Assembly (NCBI GenBank): GCA_017631055.1 | Contig: JAGBTZ010000003.1 | Coordinates: 24,619-88,618, forward strand | Direction: 5' to 3' | Origin: Alistipes sp. | GTDB lineage: Bacteria; Bacteroidota; Bacteroidia; Bacteroidales; Rikenellaceae | Length of the DNA stretch: 64,000 nt | Shown here: one piece after another, positions 1 to 7,181 of the stretch | Numbering within the stretch: the stretch's first letter is position 1 | Layout: every line of letters begins with the position of its first letter | Notes under the pieces: generated by a model | Told to the model about the DNA's origin: nothing | The model's database searches: none | The model's input: the letters and a program-made list of their open reading frames with translations, nothing else | Translations under genes and position numbers: made by a program

Positions 1-1016
1 ACAAAATGGGTATACATCAGCGGGAACGAGGTCTCGATGCCGACAATTCCGAAGGCACTCTTTTCGAGGCCTCTCGACTTCTCGTCAGCAGCGTGGGGTG
101 CGTGGTCGGTAGCCAACACCTCGATAGTGCCATCCAATACGCCCTCAATCAGAGCATCCCTATCCTCGGCACTACGCAACGGAGGATTCATCTTGAAGCG
201 ACCCTCCTCCTGCAAATCCTTATCGCAGAGGAGCAGGTAGTGGGGCGCAGTCTCGCAACTAACCCTCAATCCGCGAGCCTTTGCTCGGCGTACCAAATCG
301 ACACTCTCGCGAGTTGAGATGTGGCAGACGTGATACTGACAATCGGTAGCCTCCGCCAAGCGGATATCTCGCTCGACCTGCTCCCACTCACTCTCGGAAC
401 AGATGCCTCGGTGGTTGTGCTCGCGACAATAGTCGCCATCGTGAATATAGCCACCGTGCAACAGGTCGTCAACCTCGCAGTGGGCAACGATGCGGCTATC
501 TACTCCCTTTGCTCGGCGCATAGCCTCGGCCATCAACTCCTCGCTCTGCACTCCCTTGCCATCATCCGAGAAGCCGGCCACCTTCGCTGCCAACGCTCCG
601 AAGTCGACCAACTCGCCCTTGCCTCGCTGACCAATGGTGATAGCGGCATAAGGCTTTACCTCGATTACCGCATCACGCTCAATAAGGTCGAGTTGCTGTT
701 GCAGATGCTCCACTGAGTCGGGTGCAGGGTTGAGGTTGGGCATCGAGCAGACAGTGGTAAAACCTCCGTGAGCCGCAGCCAAAGTGCCTGTACGGATGGT
801 CTCCTTGTGGGAGTGTCCCGGCTCGCGCAGATGAACGTGAACATCGACCAAACCATAGACGATGTGTTTGCCCTTGCAGTCGACCACACGGGTTTCGGGG
901 TCGGCATTCAGAGCCTCGCCAATGGCTGAAATCACACCATTTTCAACCATCAAATCACCCTGCAGAGTCCCCTCGGCAGCGTGTATCGTAGCACCTTTAA
1001 GTATCAGTTTGCCCAT
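1..1016 (-). CDS. pyrC: Dihydroorotase, 5' part (3' end beyond window)
   Basis: Catalyses reversible cyclisation of N-carbamoyl-aspartate to dihydroorotate in pyrimidine synthesis; cytoplasmic zinc amidohydrolase. The reading frame starts with ATG at 1016 and stays open to base 1, giving 338 residues of a family usually about 430-450 long. The HxH metal motif DVHVHLREPG lies near residue 60, and further conserved stretches include HCEVDD, YHVCHIST, ETAPHYLLL and the catalytic-Asp motif ATDHAPH. The start is fixed by the MGKLILKGATIH opening and by the end of homology. An intrinsic terminator ends only a few bases before this ATG, which suggests attenuation or a separate promoter. Assignment to class I dihydroorotase is firm from motifs; the C-terminus cannot be seen. 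Confidence 0.95.
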   Translation of the reverse strand, partial: MGKLILKGATIHAAEGTLQGDLMVENGVISAIGEALNADPETRVVDCKGKHIVYGLVDVHVHLREPGHSHKETIRTGTLAAAHGGFTTVCSMPNLNPAPDSVEHLQQQLDLIERDAVIEVKPYAAITIGQRGKGELVDFGALAAKVAGFSDDGKGVQSEELMAEAMRRAKGVDSRIVAHCEVDDLLHGGYIHDGDYCREHNHRGICSESEWEQVERDIRLAEATDCQYHVCHISTRESVDLVRRAKARGLRVSCETAPHYLLLCDKDLQEEGRFKMNPPLRSAEDRDALIEGVLDGTIEVLATDHAPHAADEKSRGLEKSAFGIVGIETSFPLMYTHF

Positions 1017-1021
1017 ATTAC

Positions 1022-1048
1022 AAAAAAAAGTAGCCCCATAAAGGCTAC
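1022..1048 (-). terminator. Intrinsic terminator/attenuator just before pyrC
   Basis: Reading the minus strand, a 6-bp stem GTAGCC/GGCTAC (1030-1048) is followed by eight T residues (1029-1022), and the pyrC ATG begins six bases later. It lies downstream of the short ORF at 1062-1163. It could end that transcript or act as an attenuator of pyrC; the sequence does not decide. Confidence 0.6.
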
Positions 1049-1061
1049 CTTTACATTAAAA

Positions 1062-1163
1062 TCAACTATTTCGAAACGGAGAGAATGAACGATAGCCGCT
1101 TTCGGATTTCACTCCGTCTGCGAACAAGCCCGTGCCCGAACCACAATCGTACATACTCTTCAT
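1062..1163 (-). CDS. Small ORF, 33 residues, possible leader peptide
   Basis: ATG at 1163, stop TGA at 1064-1062. The peptide is Gly/Ser-rich (contains CGSGTGLFADG and a C-terminal SFSPFRNS) with no signal peptide or hydrophobic segment. A Bacteroidetes -7 box TATCTTTG lies 20 bases before the ATG and a purine-rich AGAAGGAA sits directly in front of it. An intrinsic terminator follows the stop by 13 bases, then pyrC. The promoter-ORF-terminator arrangement supports a real short transcript, either a leader peptide of pyrC or an independent small protein. I do not recognise the peptide. Confidence 0.4.
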   Translation of the reverse strand: MKSMYDCGSGTGLFADGVKSESGYRSFSPFRNS

Positions 1164-1182
1164 AGTTCCTTCTTATTTTGTG

Positions 1183-1190
1183 CAAAGATA
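1183..1190 (-). promoter_or_regulatory. -7 promoter element TATCTTTG for the 33-residue ORF
   Basis: Minus-strand TATCTTTG fits the Bacteroidetes TAnnTTTG -7 consensus exactly and is about 20 bases from the small ORF start. No convincing TTTG -33 element is seen at the usual 19-21-base distance, so this is a partial match. Confidence 0.45.
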
Positions 1191-1247
1191 TAAAAAAATA
1201 GCGAACAGAGCGCAGTCCACGACTATTTTTTACGCTTTTTTTCGAAC

Positions 1248-1302
1248 AAAATGGCCCTCCTTGTCCACATTTTCTCAACAATTACTCCGACAAGGCCATT
1301 TT
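1248..1302. repeat. Imperfect inverted repeat upstream of rbsK
   Basis: Left arm AAAATGGCC..TTGTC (1248-1265, with a four-base insertion) matches right arm GACAAGGCCATTTT (1289-1302) as a long stem with a 23-base loop. It ends 46 bases before the ribokinase start. It could be an mRNA leader hairpin, a terminator or a regulator site for the ribose genes. Confidence 0.4.
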
Positions 1303-1348
1303 CGGCAAGATAAATGCAGTGAAAAAACTCAAAAACAGTGAAAACATT

Positions 1349-2251
1349 ATGGCTAAAATAGTAGTGATAGGAAGCACCAACACCGACCTTGTAATCAAAA
1401 CCGAGCGTATGCCCGAGCCGAGCGAAACGGTCATCGGTGGCTCGTTTATGATGACTGCCGGAGGTAAGGGCGCCAATCAGGCGGTGGCTGCTGTGCGTAT
1501 GGGCGGAGATGTGCTCTTTGTTACCAAGGTGGGCGATGATATGTTTGGCGAGGAGTCGCAACGCCACTTTGCCGAGGAGAATCTCCCGAGCGAGTATATC
1601 TTTGTGGAGCAGGGTGCACCCTCGGGTGTGGCTCTCATCACGGTCGATGCCCGAGGCGAGAACAGTATTGTCGTAGCACCGGGTGCCAACGATATGATTT
1701 CACGCGCGGATATTGATGCCGTGCGTTCCCAAATCGAGGCGGCAGACTACCTGCTCTTGCAACTCGAGATACCGATGGAGGTGGTCGAGTATGCTGCCGA
1801 TGTGGCGTTTAAGGCTGGGACAAAGGTTATTCTCAATCCCGCACCGGCATCAACCCTCTCGCGAGAGTTGATAAGCAAACTCTATCTTATCACCCCCAAC
1901 CGCACCGAGTGCCAACTGCTCACAGGGCGGCAGATTAGCGACGAGAAGAGTGCCGAAGCGGCAGCCAACACTCTGCTCTCGATGGGTGCGCAGAGTGTGA
2001 TTATAACCCTCGGCTCGCGCGGAGCGTTGGTGGCCGAGAGTGGTGGAAAATATGAACTGATACCGGCTCAACACGTTGTGGCGGTCGATACAACCGCTGC
2101 GGGCGATGTCTTCAACGGAGCATTGGTGGTGGCTCTCTCGGAGGGTCGCTCATTGGTCGAGGCGGCACACTTCGCAACCCGGGCCTCGGCCATCTCCGTA
2201 ACCAGAATGGGTGCGCAAAGTTCAATCCCTTATCGCATCGAAATCAAGTAA
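1349..2251 (+). CDS. rbsK: Ribokinase
   Basis: PfkB-family sugar kinase that phosphorylates ribose to ribose-5-phosphate, feeding the pentose phosphate and PRPP pools. The 300-residue product opens IVVIGSTNTDLV, has the substrate motif GGKGANQAV near residue 40, NPAPAS and TPNRTECQLLTG in the middle, and the PfkB signature DTTAAGDVFNG at 247-257 with catalytic Asp253. I start at ATG 1349 rather than the upstream in-frame ATG at 1319 because family homology begins at MAKIVV. It is 23 bases before a GRP-family sugar transporter in the same direction, so the two probably form a ribose uptake and phosphorylation unit. Other PfkB sugars are possible but the motifs fit ribokinase best. Confidence 0.9.
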   Translation: MAKIVVIGSTNTDLVIKTERMPEPSETVIGGSFMMTAGGKGANQAVAAVRMGGDVLFVTKVGDDMFGEESQRHFAEENLPSEYIFVEQGAPSGVALITVDARGENSIVVAPGANDMISRADIDAVRSQIEAADYLLLQLEIPMEVVEYAADVAFKAGTKVILNPAPASTLSRELISKLYLITPNRTECQLLTGRQISDEKSAEAAANTLLSMGAQSVIITLGSRGALVAESGGKYELIPAQHVVAVDTTAAGDVFNGALVVALSEGRSLVEAAHFATRASAISVTRMGAQSSIPYRIEIK

Positions 2252-2274
2252 CGAACCACTTTTTTTGAGATACT

Positions 2275-3300
2275 ATGTTTATTGTCGAAAATTATCTGCT
2301 GGCAGTCATCTTCTGCCTTGTCACGATGCTCTGCTGGGGGTCGTGGGGTAATACCCAAAAACTTGCAGCCAAGAGTTGGCGTTACGAACTCTTCTATTGG
2401 GACTATGTAATCGGAATGCTCCTCTTCTCGCTTATCCTCGGCTTTACGATGGGTAGTTGGGGCGAGCAGGGGCGCTCGTTTGTCGATGATTTGCGACAAG
2501 CCTCGGGAGGCTCAATCGGTTGGGTGCTGTTGGGCGGTGCAATTTTCAATGCCTCGAACATTCTGCTCTCGGCCTCGGTGTCGCTGGCGGGCTTGGCTGT
2601 CGCCTTTCCGCTCGGGGTCGGCATTGCTTTGGTGTTGGGCGTGATTGTCAACTACTTGGGTGTGCCTTCGGGGCATCCGGGGATGTTGTTTGCGGGCGTG
2701 GCACTGATTGTTGTGGCGATAATTTGCAACGGCTTTGCCTCGGGTATGAACAATCGTGGAGCGAAGGGTGCGACAAGGGGTGCGGCAACCAAAAACAACT
2801 CCAAGGGTATCTGGTTGGCGGTTATTGCCGGAGTGCTGATGTCGCTCTTCTACCGCTTTGTGGTTATGGGTATGGATGTTGCCAACTTCCGAGTGCCGGC
2901 AGAGGGTATGCTTACGCCCTACTCGGCAATCTTTATCTTCTCGGTGGGTGTGTTGTTGAGCAACTTCATATTCAATACGCTGGTTATGCGCTACCCCTTT
3001 GCTGGCAAGCCGGTGAGCTATGGCGACTATCTGCGAGGCTCGCTCGGAACGCACTTGGTCGGGGTACTCGGAGGTGCTATCTGGTGCCTGGGTACGGCAT
3101 TCAGTTACATCGCTTCGGGCGAGGCGGGCCCTGCCGTGTCGTATGCTCTGGGTCAGGGTGCGCCGATGGTGGCTGCCGTCTGGGGTGTCTTTGTCTGGAA
3201 GGAGTTTCGTGGCGCATCGAAGGCTGTGGATTGGCTTCTGGCACTTATGTTCCTGCTCTTTATTGGCGGACTTGCGATGATTGTGGCAGCGGGAAGCTGA
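2275..3300 (+). CDS. GRP-family (RbsU/GlcU-like) sugar transporter
   Basis: A 341-residue, very hydrophobic protein with about ten membrane segments, in the drug/metabolite transporter superfamily. The opening LAVIFCLVTMLCWGSWGNTQK is the typical first helix and CWGSWGN signature of the glucose/ribose porter (GRP) family, and a second-half repeat starts near residue 180 after a short basic loop. These carriers are proton- or sodium-coupled sugar permeases of the inner membrane. Its position directly after ribokinase argues that ribose is the substrate. It converges on the DEAD-box helicase gene with only 15 bases between the stops and no terminator visible. Confidence 0.85.
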   Translation: MFIVENYLLAVIFCLVTMLCWGSWGNTQKLAAKSWRYELFYWDYVIGMLLFSLILGFTMGSWGEQGRSFVDDLRQASGGSIGWVLLGGAIFNASNILLSASVSLAGLAVAFPLGVGIALVLGVIVNYLGVPSGHPGMLFAGVALIVVAIICNGFASGMNNRGAKGATRGAATKNNSKGIWLAVIAGVLMSLFYRFVVMGMDVANFRVPAEGMLTPYSAIFIFSVGVLLSNFIFNTLVMRYPFAGKPVSYGDYLRGSLGTHLVGVLGGAIWCLGTAFSYIASGEAGPAVSYALGQGAPMVAAVWGVFVWKEFRGASKAVDWLLALMFLLFIGGLAMIVAAGS

Positions 3301-3315
3301 CCCGCCGTAACCTAA

Positions 3316-4686
3316 CTACCAAGTATCGCCATAGAGAACGGTGTCGATTTTGCGACCCGTCAGGCGTTGGATATCCTTAACAATGTTATGTTCGTCAAGA
3401 GTGCAGAACGTGAGGGCTATGCCTGCGCAACCGGCTCGACCCGTGCGGCCTATGCGGTGAACATAGGTCTCGGGCACATCGGGGATATCGTAGTTGATAA
3501 CCATACCCAACTCCTTGATGTCGATACCGCGAGCAGCGATGTCGGTGGCAACCATTATGCGCGACTTGCCCGACTTGAAGTCATCCAAGGCTCGCTGACG
3601 TTGGCACTGCGACTTATCGCCGTGCAGAGCTTCGCAGCGCATACCCTTGTGGCGCAGAGTTTTCGATATGTTGTCGGCTCCGTGCTTGGTGCGGGCGAAA
3701 ATCAGTACCGATTTATCCTCATGCTCTCGCAGCAACTCGACCAACAACTGGCGTTTCTCGGGCTTCTCGACAAAGTAGACACACTGCTCAACCTCATCTA
3801 CGGTCGAAGATGCGGGTGTAACCTCAATGCGCACGGGGTGGTCGAGCATCGAACGCGAAAGGCGCACAATCTCGTCGGGCATCGTCGCCGAGAAGAAGAG
3901 TGTCTGGCGCTCCTTGGGCAAGCGGTGCAGCAGTCGGCGAATGTCGGCAATAAATCCCATATCGAGCATTCGGTCAGCCTCGTCCAAGACAAAAGTTGAG
4001 AGATTGTCGAGCTTCACAGCACCTTGACCCATCAGGTCGAGCAGGCGACCAGGGGTGGCAATCAATATATCGACCCCCTTGCGCAGTGCATCGGTCTGGG
4101 GCTTCTGCTTCACACCTCCGAAGATTGCCGTGTGGCGCAACCCCGAGTATTTGCCGTAGTCGTCAAAGCAGTCGCTAATCTGCAGTGCCAACTCTCGGGT
4201 CGGGGTCAAAATCAAGGCACGGATAAGGTGCGGAAGTTTGTTCTCCTTATCGCGCTTCTCGCGGCGTTTGCGCACTCGCTCGCGATAAAGACGTCTGCGG
4301 CGCTGATTGCGGGTCTCCGTTTTCTGCTCCGCAACCTCGGCCGACTCTGCCTCGCTCTCATCCTTGCTCTCCTCCTCACTCGACATCGGCTCCGAAACCT
4401 CCTCTGCGCTCTCTTGAGCCGCCATCTCCTCCGCTTTGCGAGCCTCTTCGGCTTCACGCTCAGCGATAGCTGCAGCCTCCTGCTCACGCAGAGCCATCAG
4501 TTGCTGGATAATCGGGATGGCGAAGGCTGCCGTCTTGCCCGTGCCTGTGCGAGCAATTCCGAATATATCCTTGCCCGCCATAACCACGGGGATAGCCTCC
4601 TGCTGGATTGGTGTGGGTTCTTCGTAGCCTTTCTCCTCCACCGCTTTTAGTATCGGTGCGATGATGTCGAGTTCTTCAAACTTCAT
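3316..4686 (-). CDS. DEAD-box RNA helicase (RhlE/CsdA-like) with charged insertion
   Basis: ATP-dependent RNA helicase of 456 residues, likely acting in ribosome assembly or mRNA turnover. Q motif PTPIQQEAIP (25-34), motif I ARTGTGKT (45-52), Ia PTRELALQ (162-169), DEAD (235-238), SAT (266-268), IV LIFARTKHG, V TDIAARGID and VI HRIGRTGRAG are all present. Between motifs I and Ia there is an unusual insertion of about 70 residues (roughly 68-150): first Glu/Ala/Ser-rich and strongly acidic, then Arg/Lys-rich. The usual basic C-terminal tail of RhlE proteins is absent, so the charged segment may have moved into the core. Follows the ALDH gene by 14 bases. Confidence 0.92.
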   Translation of the reverse strand: MKFEELDIIAPILKAVEEKGYEEPTPIQQEAIPVVMAGKDIFGIARTGTGKTAAFAIPIIQQLMALREQEAAAIAEREAEEARKAEEMAAQESAEEVSEPMSSEEESKDESEAESAEVAEQKTETRNQRRRRLYRERVRKRREKRDKENKLPHLIRALILTPTRELALQISDCFDDYGKYSGLRHTAIFGGVKQKPQTDALRKGVDILIATPGRLLDLMGQGAVKLDNLSTFVLDEADRMLDMGFIADIRRLLHRLPKERQTLFFSATMPDEIVRLSRSMLDHPVRIEVTPASSTVDEVEQCVYFVEKPEKRQLLVELLREHEDKSVLIFARTKHGADNISKTLRHKGMRCEALHGDKSQCQRQRALDDFKSGKSRIMVATDIAARGIDIKELGMVINYDIPDVPETYVHRIGRTGRAGCAGIALTFCTLDEHNIVKDIQRLTGRKIDTVLYGDTW

Positions 4687-4700
4687 TTACTTTAGGGGAT

Positions 4701-6086
4701 TTATAACAATTTTTTCACAAACTTAAACATCTTGTAGGGCATATACCTGAACGGCAAGTCGAGCCAGGTCGGAGTGATGACCACCGCCCTGCGATGCGAA
4801 AAGGCATCGAAACTCTCTCGCCCGTGATAGCGGCCCATACCCGAGTTACCCACTCCGCCGAAGGGCAACCTCTCGTTGGCGATGTGCATAATCGTATCGT
4901 TGATGCAGGCTCCGCCCGAAGATGTTCGGCGCATGACCTCCCAACCACGCTGTGTCTTGCCAAAGTAATAGAGTGCCAGCGGTTTCTCGCGCTTGACAAT
5001 AAAGTCGATAGCCTCCTCGGTCTTGTCGAAGGTCACAATCGGGAACACAGGGCCGAAAATCTCCTCCTGCATCACAGCCGCCTCGGGCGAAACGCCATCG
5101 AGCAGCGTGGGCTCGATATATCGCTCCTCGGGTTTGGTGCGACCTCCGGCCACGACCACTCCATCCTTAAGGTAGTCCGCCACACGCTCGAAAGCACGGT
5201 CGTTGACCATGCGGACATAGTGCGCACTGAGGCTTGCATCCTCGCCGTGCAGTAGGAGTGACTCTCGCTTGAAGGCCTCCACGAAACGCTCCTTAATCGA
5301 GCTGTGCAACATCAGGTAATCGGGTGCAATGCAGGTCTGACCGGCATTAAGACCCTTGCCCCAGACAATACGGCGAGCGGCAATCTCGACATCGGCATCC
5401 TTGTCGACAATGCAGGGGCTCTTGCCGCCCAACTCGAGCACTACGGGGGTCAGGTTCTTGGCTGCAGCGCTCATCACCGTTCGACCCAACGAGGGACTGC
5501 CGGTGAAGAAGATTATATCGTAACGCTCCTCCAACAGAGCCGTGTTCACATCTCTATTACCTTGTACAACAGCGATATATCGCTCGTCAAACGTAGCGCA
5601 AATCATCTGCTCGACGACCTTTGAAACGTGTGGAACGTAAGGCGAGGGCTTCAACACTGCCGTACATCCTGCCGAGATTGCGCCAACCAGCGGATTGAGC
5701 AACAGCTGCACGGGGTAGTTCCATGGCGAGATAATCAGCGCATTGCCGAGCGGCTCCGATATGATGCGACTGCGTGAGGGCATCATCTTGAGCGGTGTTG
5801 AGCAGTACTTGCGCTTCGCCCAACGACCCACATGTCGCAGATGGTTGTCAATCTCGCCCATCACGATACTCAACTCGGTCATATATGCCTCCTCGTAGGA
5901 TTTATGCAGATCGGCATAGAGAGCCTCGGCAAGCGGTTGCTCCCATTCGTGCATAGCCTTTTGGAGGCGATGCAACATCTCCTTGCGGAACGATATGTCG
6001 AGAGTTGCCCCCGAACGGAAATACTCCTTCTGGGCTGCAACCAGAGCCTTGATGCGCTCTGTCGATGTGTTTTCAATCTTAGTCAT
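4701..6086 (-). CDS. Aldehyde dehydrogenase, ALDH3-like
   Basis: NAD(P)-dependent oxidation of an aldehyde to the acid. The 461-residue length and a hydrophobic/basic C-terminus (PYKMFKFVKKLL) match the ALDH3 (fatty/coniferyl aldehyde dehydrogenase) branch. Visible active-site residues are Asn123 in PWNYP, Glu218 in LELGGKSP and nucleophile Cys252 in NAGQTC; the EEIFGPVFP motif is also present. The gene follows an SDR alcohol dehydrogenase-like gene by 12 bases, so a two-step alcohol to aldehyde to acid pathway for a hydrophobic substrate is plausible. The true substrate cannot be read from sequence. Confidence 0.9.
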   Translation of the reverse strand: MTKIENTSTERIKALVAAQKEYFRSGATLDISFRKEMLHRLQKAMHEWEQPLAEALYADLHKSYEEAYMTELSIVMGEIDNHLRHVGRWAKRKYCSTPLKMMPSRSRIISEPLGNALIISPWNYPVQLLLNPLVGAISAGCTAVLKPSPYVPHVSKVVEQMICATFDERYIAVVQGNRDVNTALLEERYDIIFFTGSPSLGRTVMSAAAKNLTPVVLELGGKSPCIVDKDADVEIAARRIVWGKGLNAGQTCIAPDYLMLHSSIKERFVEAFKRESLLLHGEDASLSAHYVRMVNDRAFERVADYLKDGVVVAGGRTKPEERYIEPTLLDGVSPEAAVMQEEIFGPVFPIVTFDKTEEAIDFIVKREKPLALYYFGKTQRGWEVMRRTSSGGACINDTIMHIANERLPFGGVGNSGMGRYHGRESFDAFSHRRAVVITPTWLDLPFRYMPYKMFKFVKKLL

Positions 6087-6098
6087 ACTCTCTCTCCT

Positions 6099-6911
6099 CT
6101 ACTTTTTACGACCTGTAAAGTGGTCCATTGTCGAATAGACTCCAAAACACTTGCCGAACAGGAAGTCGAACACCACCGTTGGCAACAGGCCTTGACACAG
6201 ACGGATAAAATGGAAACCAAACGGGATACCTCTAAAATCGCGGTTGTGCTCAATGGCACGGAGGATTTTGCGCGAGGTCCTCACCGGATTCAAAATCGGA
6301 ATTATGCGTGAGCGTACCCCGTCAAACATTCCGGTATTGATGTAGAACGGCGCTACGGTTGTGATACGCACCTTGCTCTTTCGCTCGGCAAGCTCGATAC
6401 GCACCGAGTCCGACCAGCCAATCACTGCCCACTTGCTGGCGGCATAGACCGACATCTTCGGATTGGAAATCATACCTCCCGCCGATGCGATATTGCAGAT
6501 ATGGCCATGATTGCGGGCAAGCATATCGGGCAAGATTTGTTGAGCGATGACCATGGGCGCTATCGAGTTTATCTCCATAGTTCGCACAATCTCATCTATG
6601 CTCTGCTTATCGAAGGTCTTGTTGCCGGTCACGATACCTGCGCAATTTATCAGAATGTCGACCGCTCCGCACTCCTCTTTAACTCGTTGGTAGGTGGCTA
6701 CAACAGCCTCTTTGTCTGCCACATTTACCACATAACCTTCGACCCTGCCAAGTGGCGCAAATTCGGCCTTGGTTGATGCGATATTCGCTTCGTTGATGTC
6801 CCAAATTATCAAACAACGCGCACCCTTTTGGAGTGCCATCCTTCCCATAATGCGACCTATGCCCGATGCTCCACCGGTAATGAGGACGCAGTTTTCTCTA
6901 ATCTTTGTCAT
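6099..6911 (-). CDS. Short-chain dehydrogenase/reductase (SDR)
   Basis: A 270-residue classical SDR. The cofactor motif TGGASGIG is at residues 12-19, NCAG near 90, the catalytic Ser in IASAGG and YAASK in the middle. An acidic Asp follows the second strand (IIWDINE), which favours NAD(H). Overall it resembles the retinol/fatty-alcohol dehydrogenase (SDR16C-like) branch, consistent with the ALDH3-type partner downstream. First gene of an apparent SDR-ALDH-helicase transcription unit, with a -7 promoter box 44 bases upstream. The substrate is not determined. Confidence 0.88.
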   Translation of the reverse strand: MTKIRENCVLITGGASGIGRIMGRMALQKGARCLIIWDINEANIASTKAEFAPLGRVEGYVVNVADKEAVVATYQRVKEECGAVDILINCAGIVTGNKTFDKQSIDEIVRTMEINSIAPMVIAQQILPDMLARNHGHICNIASAGGMISNPKMSVYAASKWAVIGWSDSVRIELAERKSKVRITTVAPFYINTGMFDGVRSRIIPILNPVRTSRKILRAIEHNRDFRGIPFGFHFIRLCQGLLPTVVFDFLFGKCFGVYSTMDHFTGRKK

Positions 6912-6954
6912 CCTTTTCAGATTTATAGGTTAATATAAATCCGCAAATCGGATG

Positions 6955-6962
6955 CAAATATA
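6955..6962 (-). promoter_or_regulatory. -7 promoter element TATATTTG for the SDR-ALDH-helicase unit
   Basis: Minus-strand TATATTTG matches TAnnTTTG and lies 44 bases upstream of the SDR start. The -33 element is not clear. Confidence 0.45.
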
Positions 6963-6990
6963 AAAACATTTTGGGAACCCCACAAAATGA

Positions 6991-7114
6991 TGGAAGCTCT
7001 CTAACAAGGCTACTTTGTCGTTACGCTTGCCCTCAAAATGCTCATTTACTTCAAGTAAACTCCGCTTTTTCGGGCTACGCAAGCCTAAAATTAGCTCTTG
7101 TTATACAACTTCCA
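6991..7114. repeat. 124-nt imperfect palindrome (REP/MITE-like)
   Basis: The element is symmetric about 7052: perfect core TTTACTT-c-AAGTAAA (7045-7059), then partly matching arms, with TAACAAG-GCTA on the left mirrored by TAGCTCTTGTTA on the right, and terminal TGGAAG (6991-6996) mirrored by CTTCCA (7109-7114). It encodes no protein and sits between two genes. Its length and full two-fold symmetry are more than a terminator needs, so a mobile palindromic repeat or structured RNA is likely. Confidence 0.6.
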
Positions 7115-7152
7115 ACAAAAAAGGTGCGTCTAAAAACTTGTTAGACACACCC
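7115..7152 (-). terminator. Intrinsic terminator of the purine operon
   Basis: Minus strand: stem GGTGTGTCTA/TAGACGCACC (one G-T wobble) with a nine-base loop, then a run of Ts. It lies 30 bases after the stop of the PHP gene, the last gene of the purine operon. Confidence 0.75.
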
Positions 7153-7181
7153 TATCATCTCGGTATAAGACTTAAGGTAAA

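Noticed and set aside
1066-1281. 71-codon minus-strand frame overlapping the 33-codon ORF
   Set aside because: Lacks family features and runs through the promoter box; the 33-codon ORF fits the promoter better.
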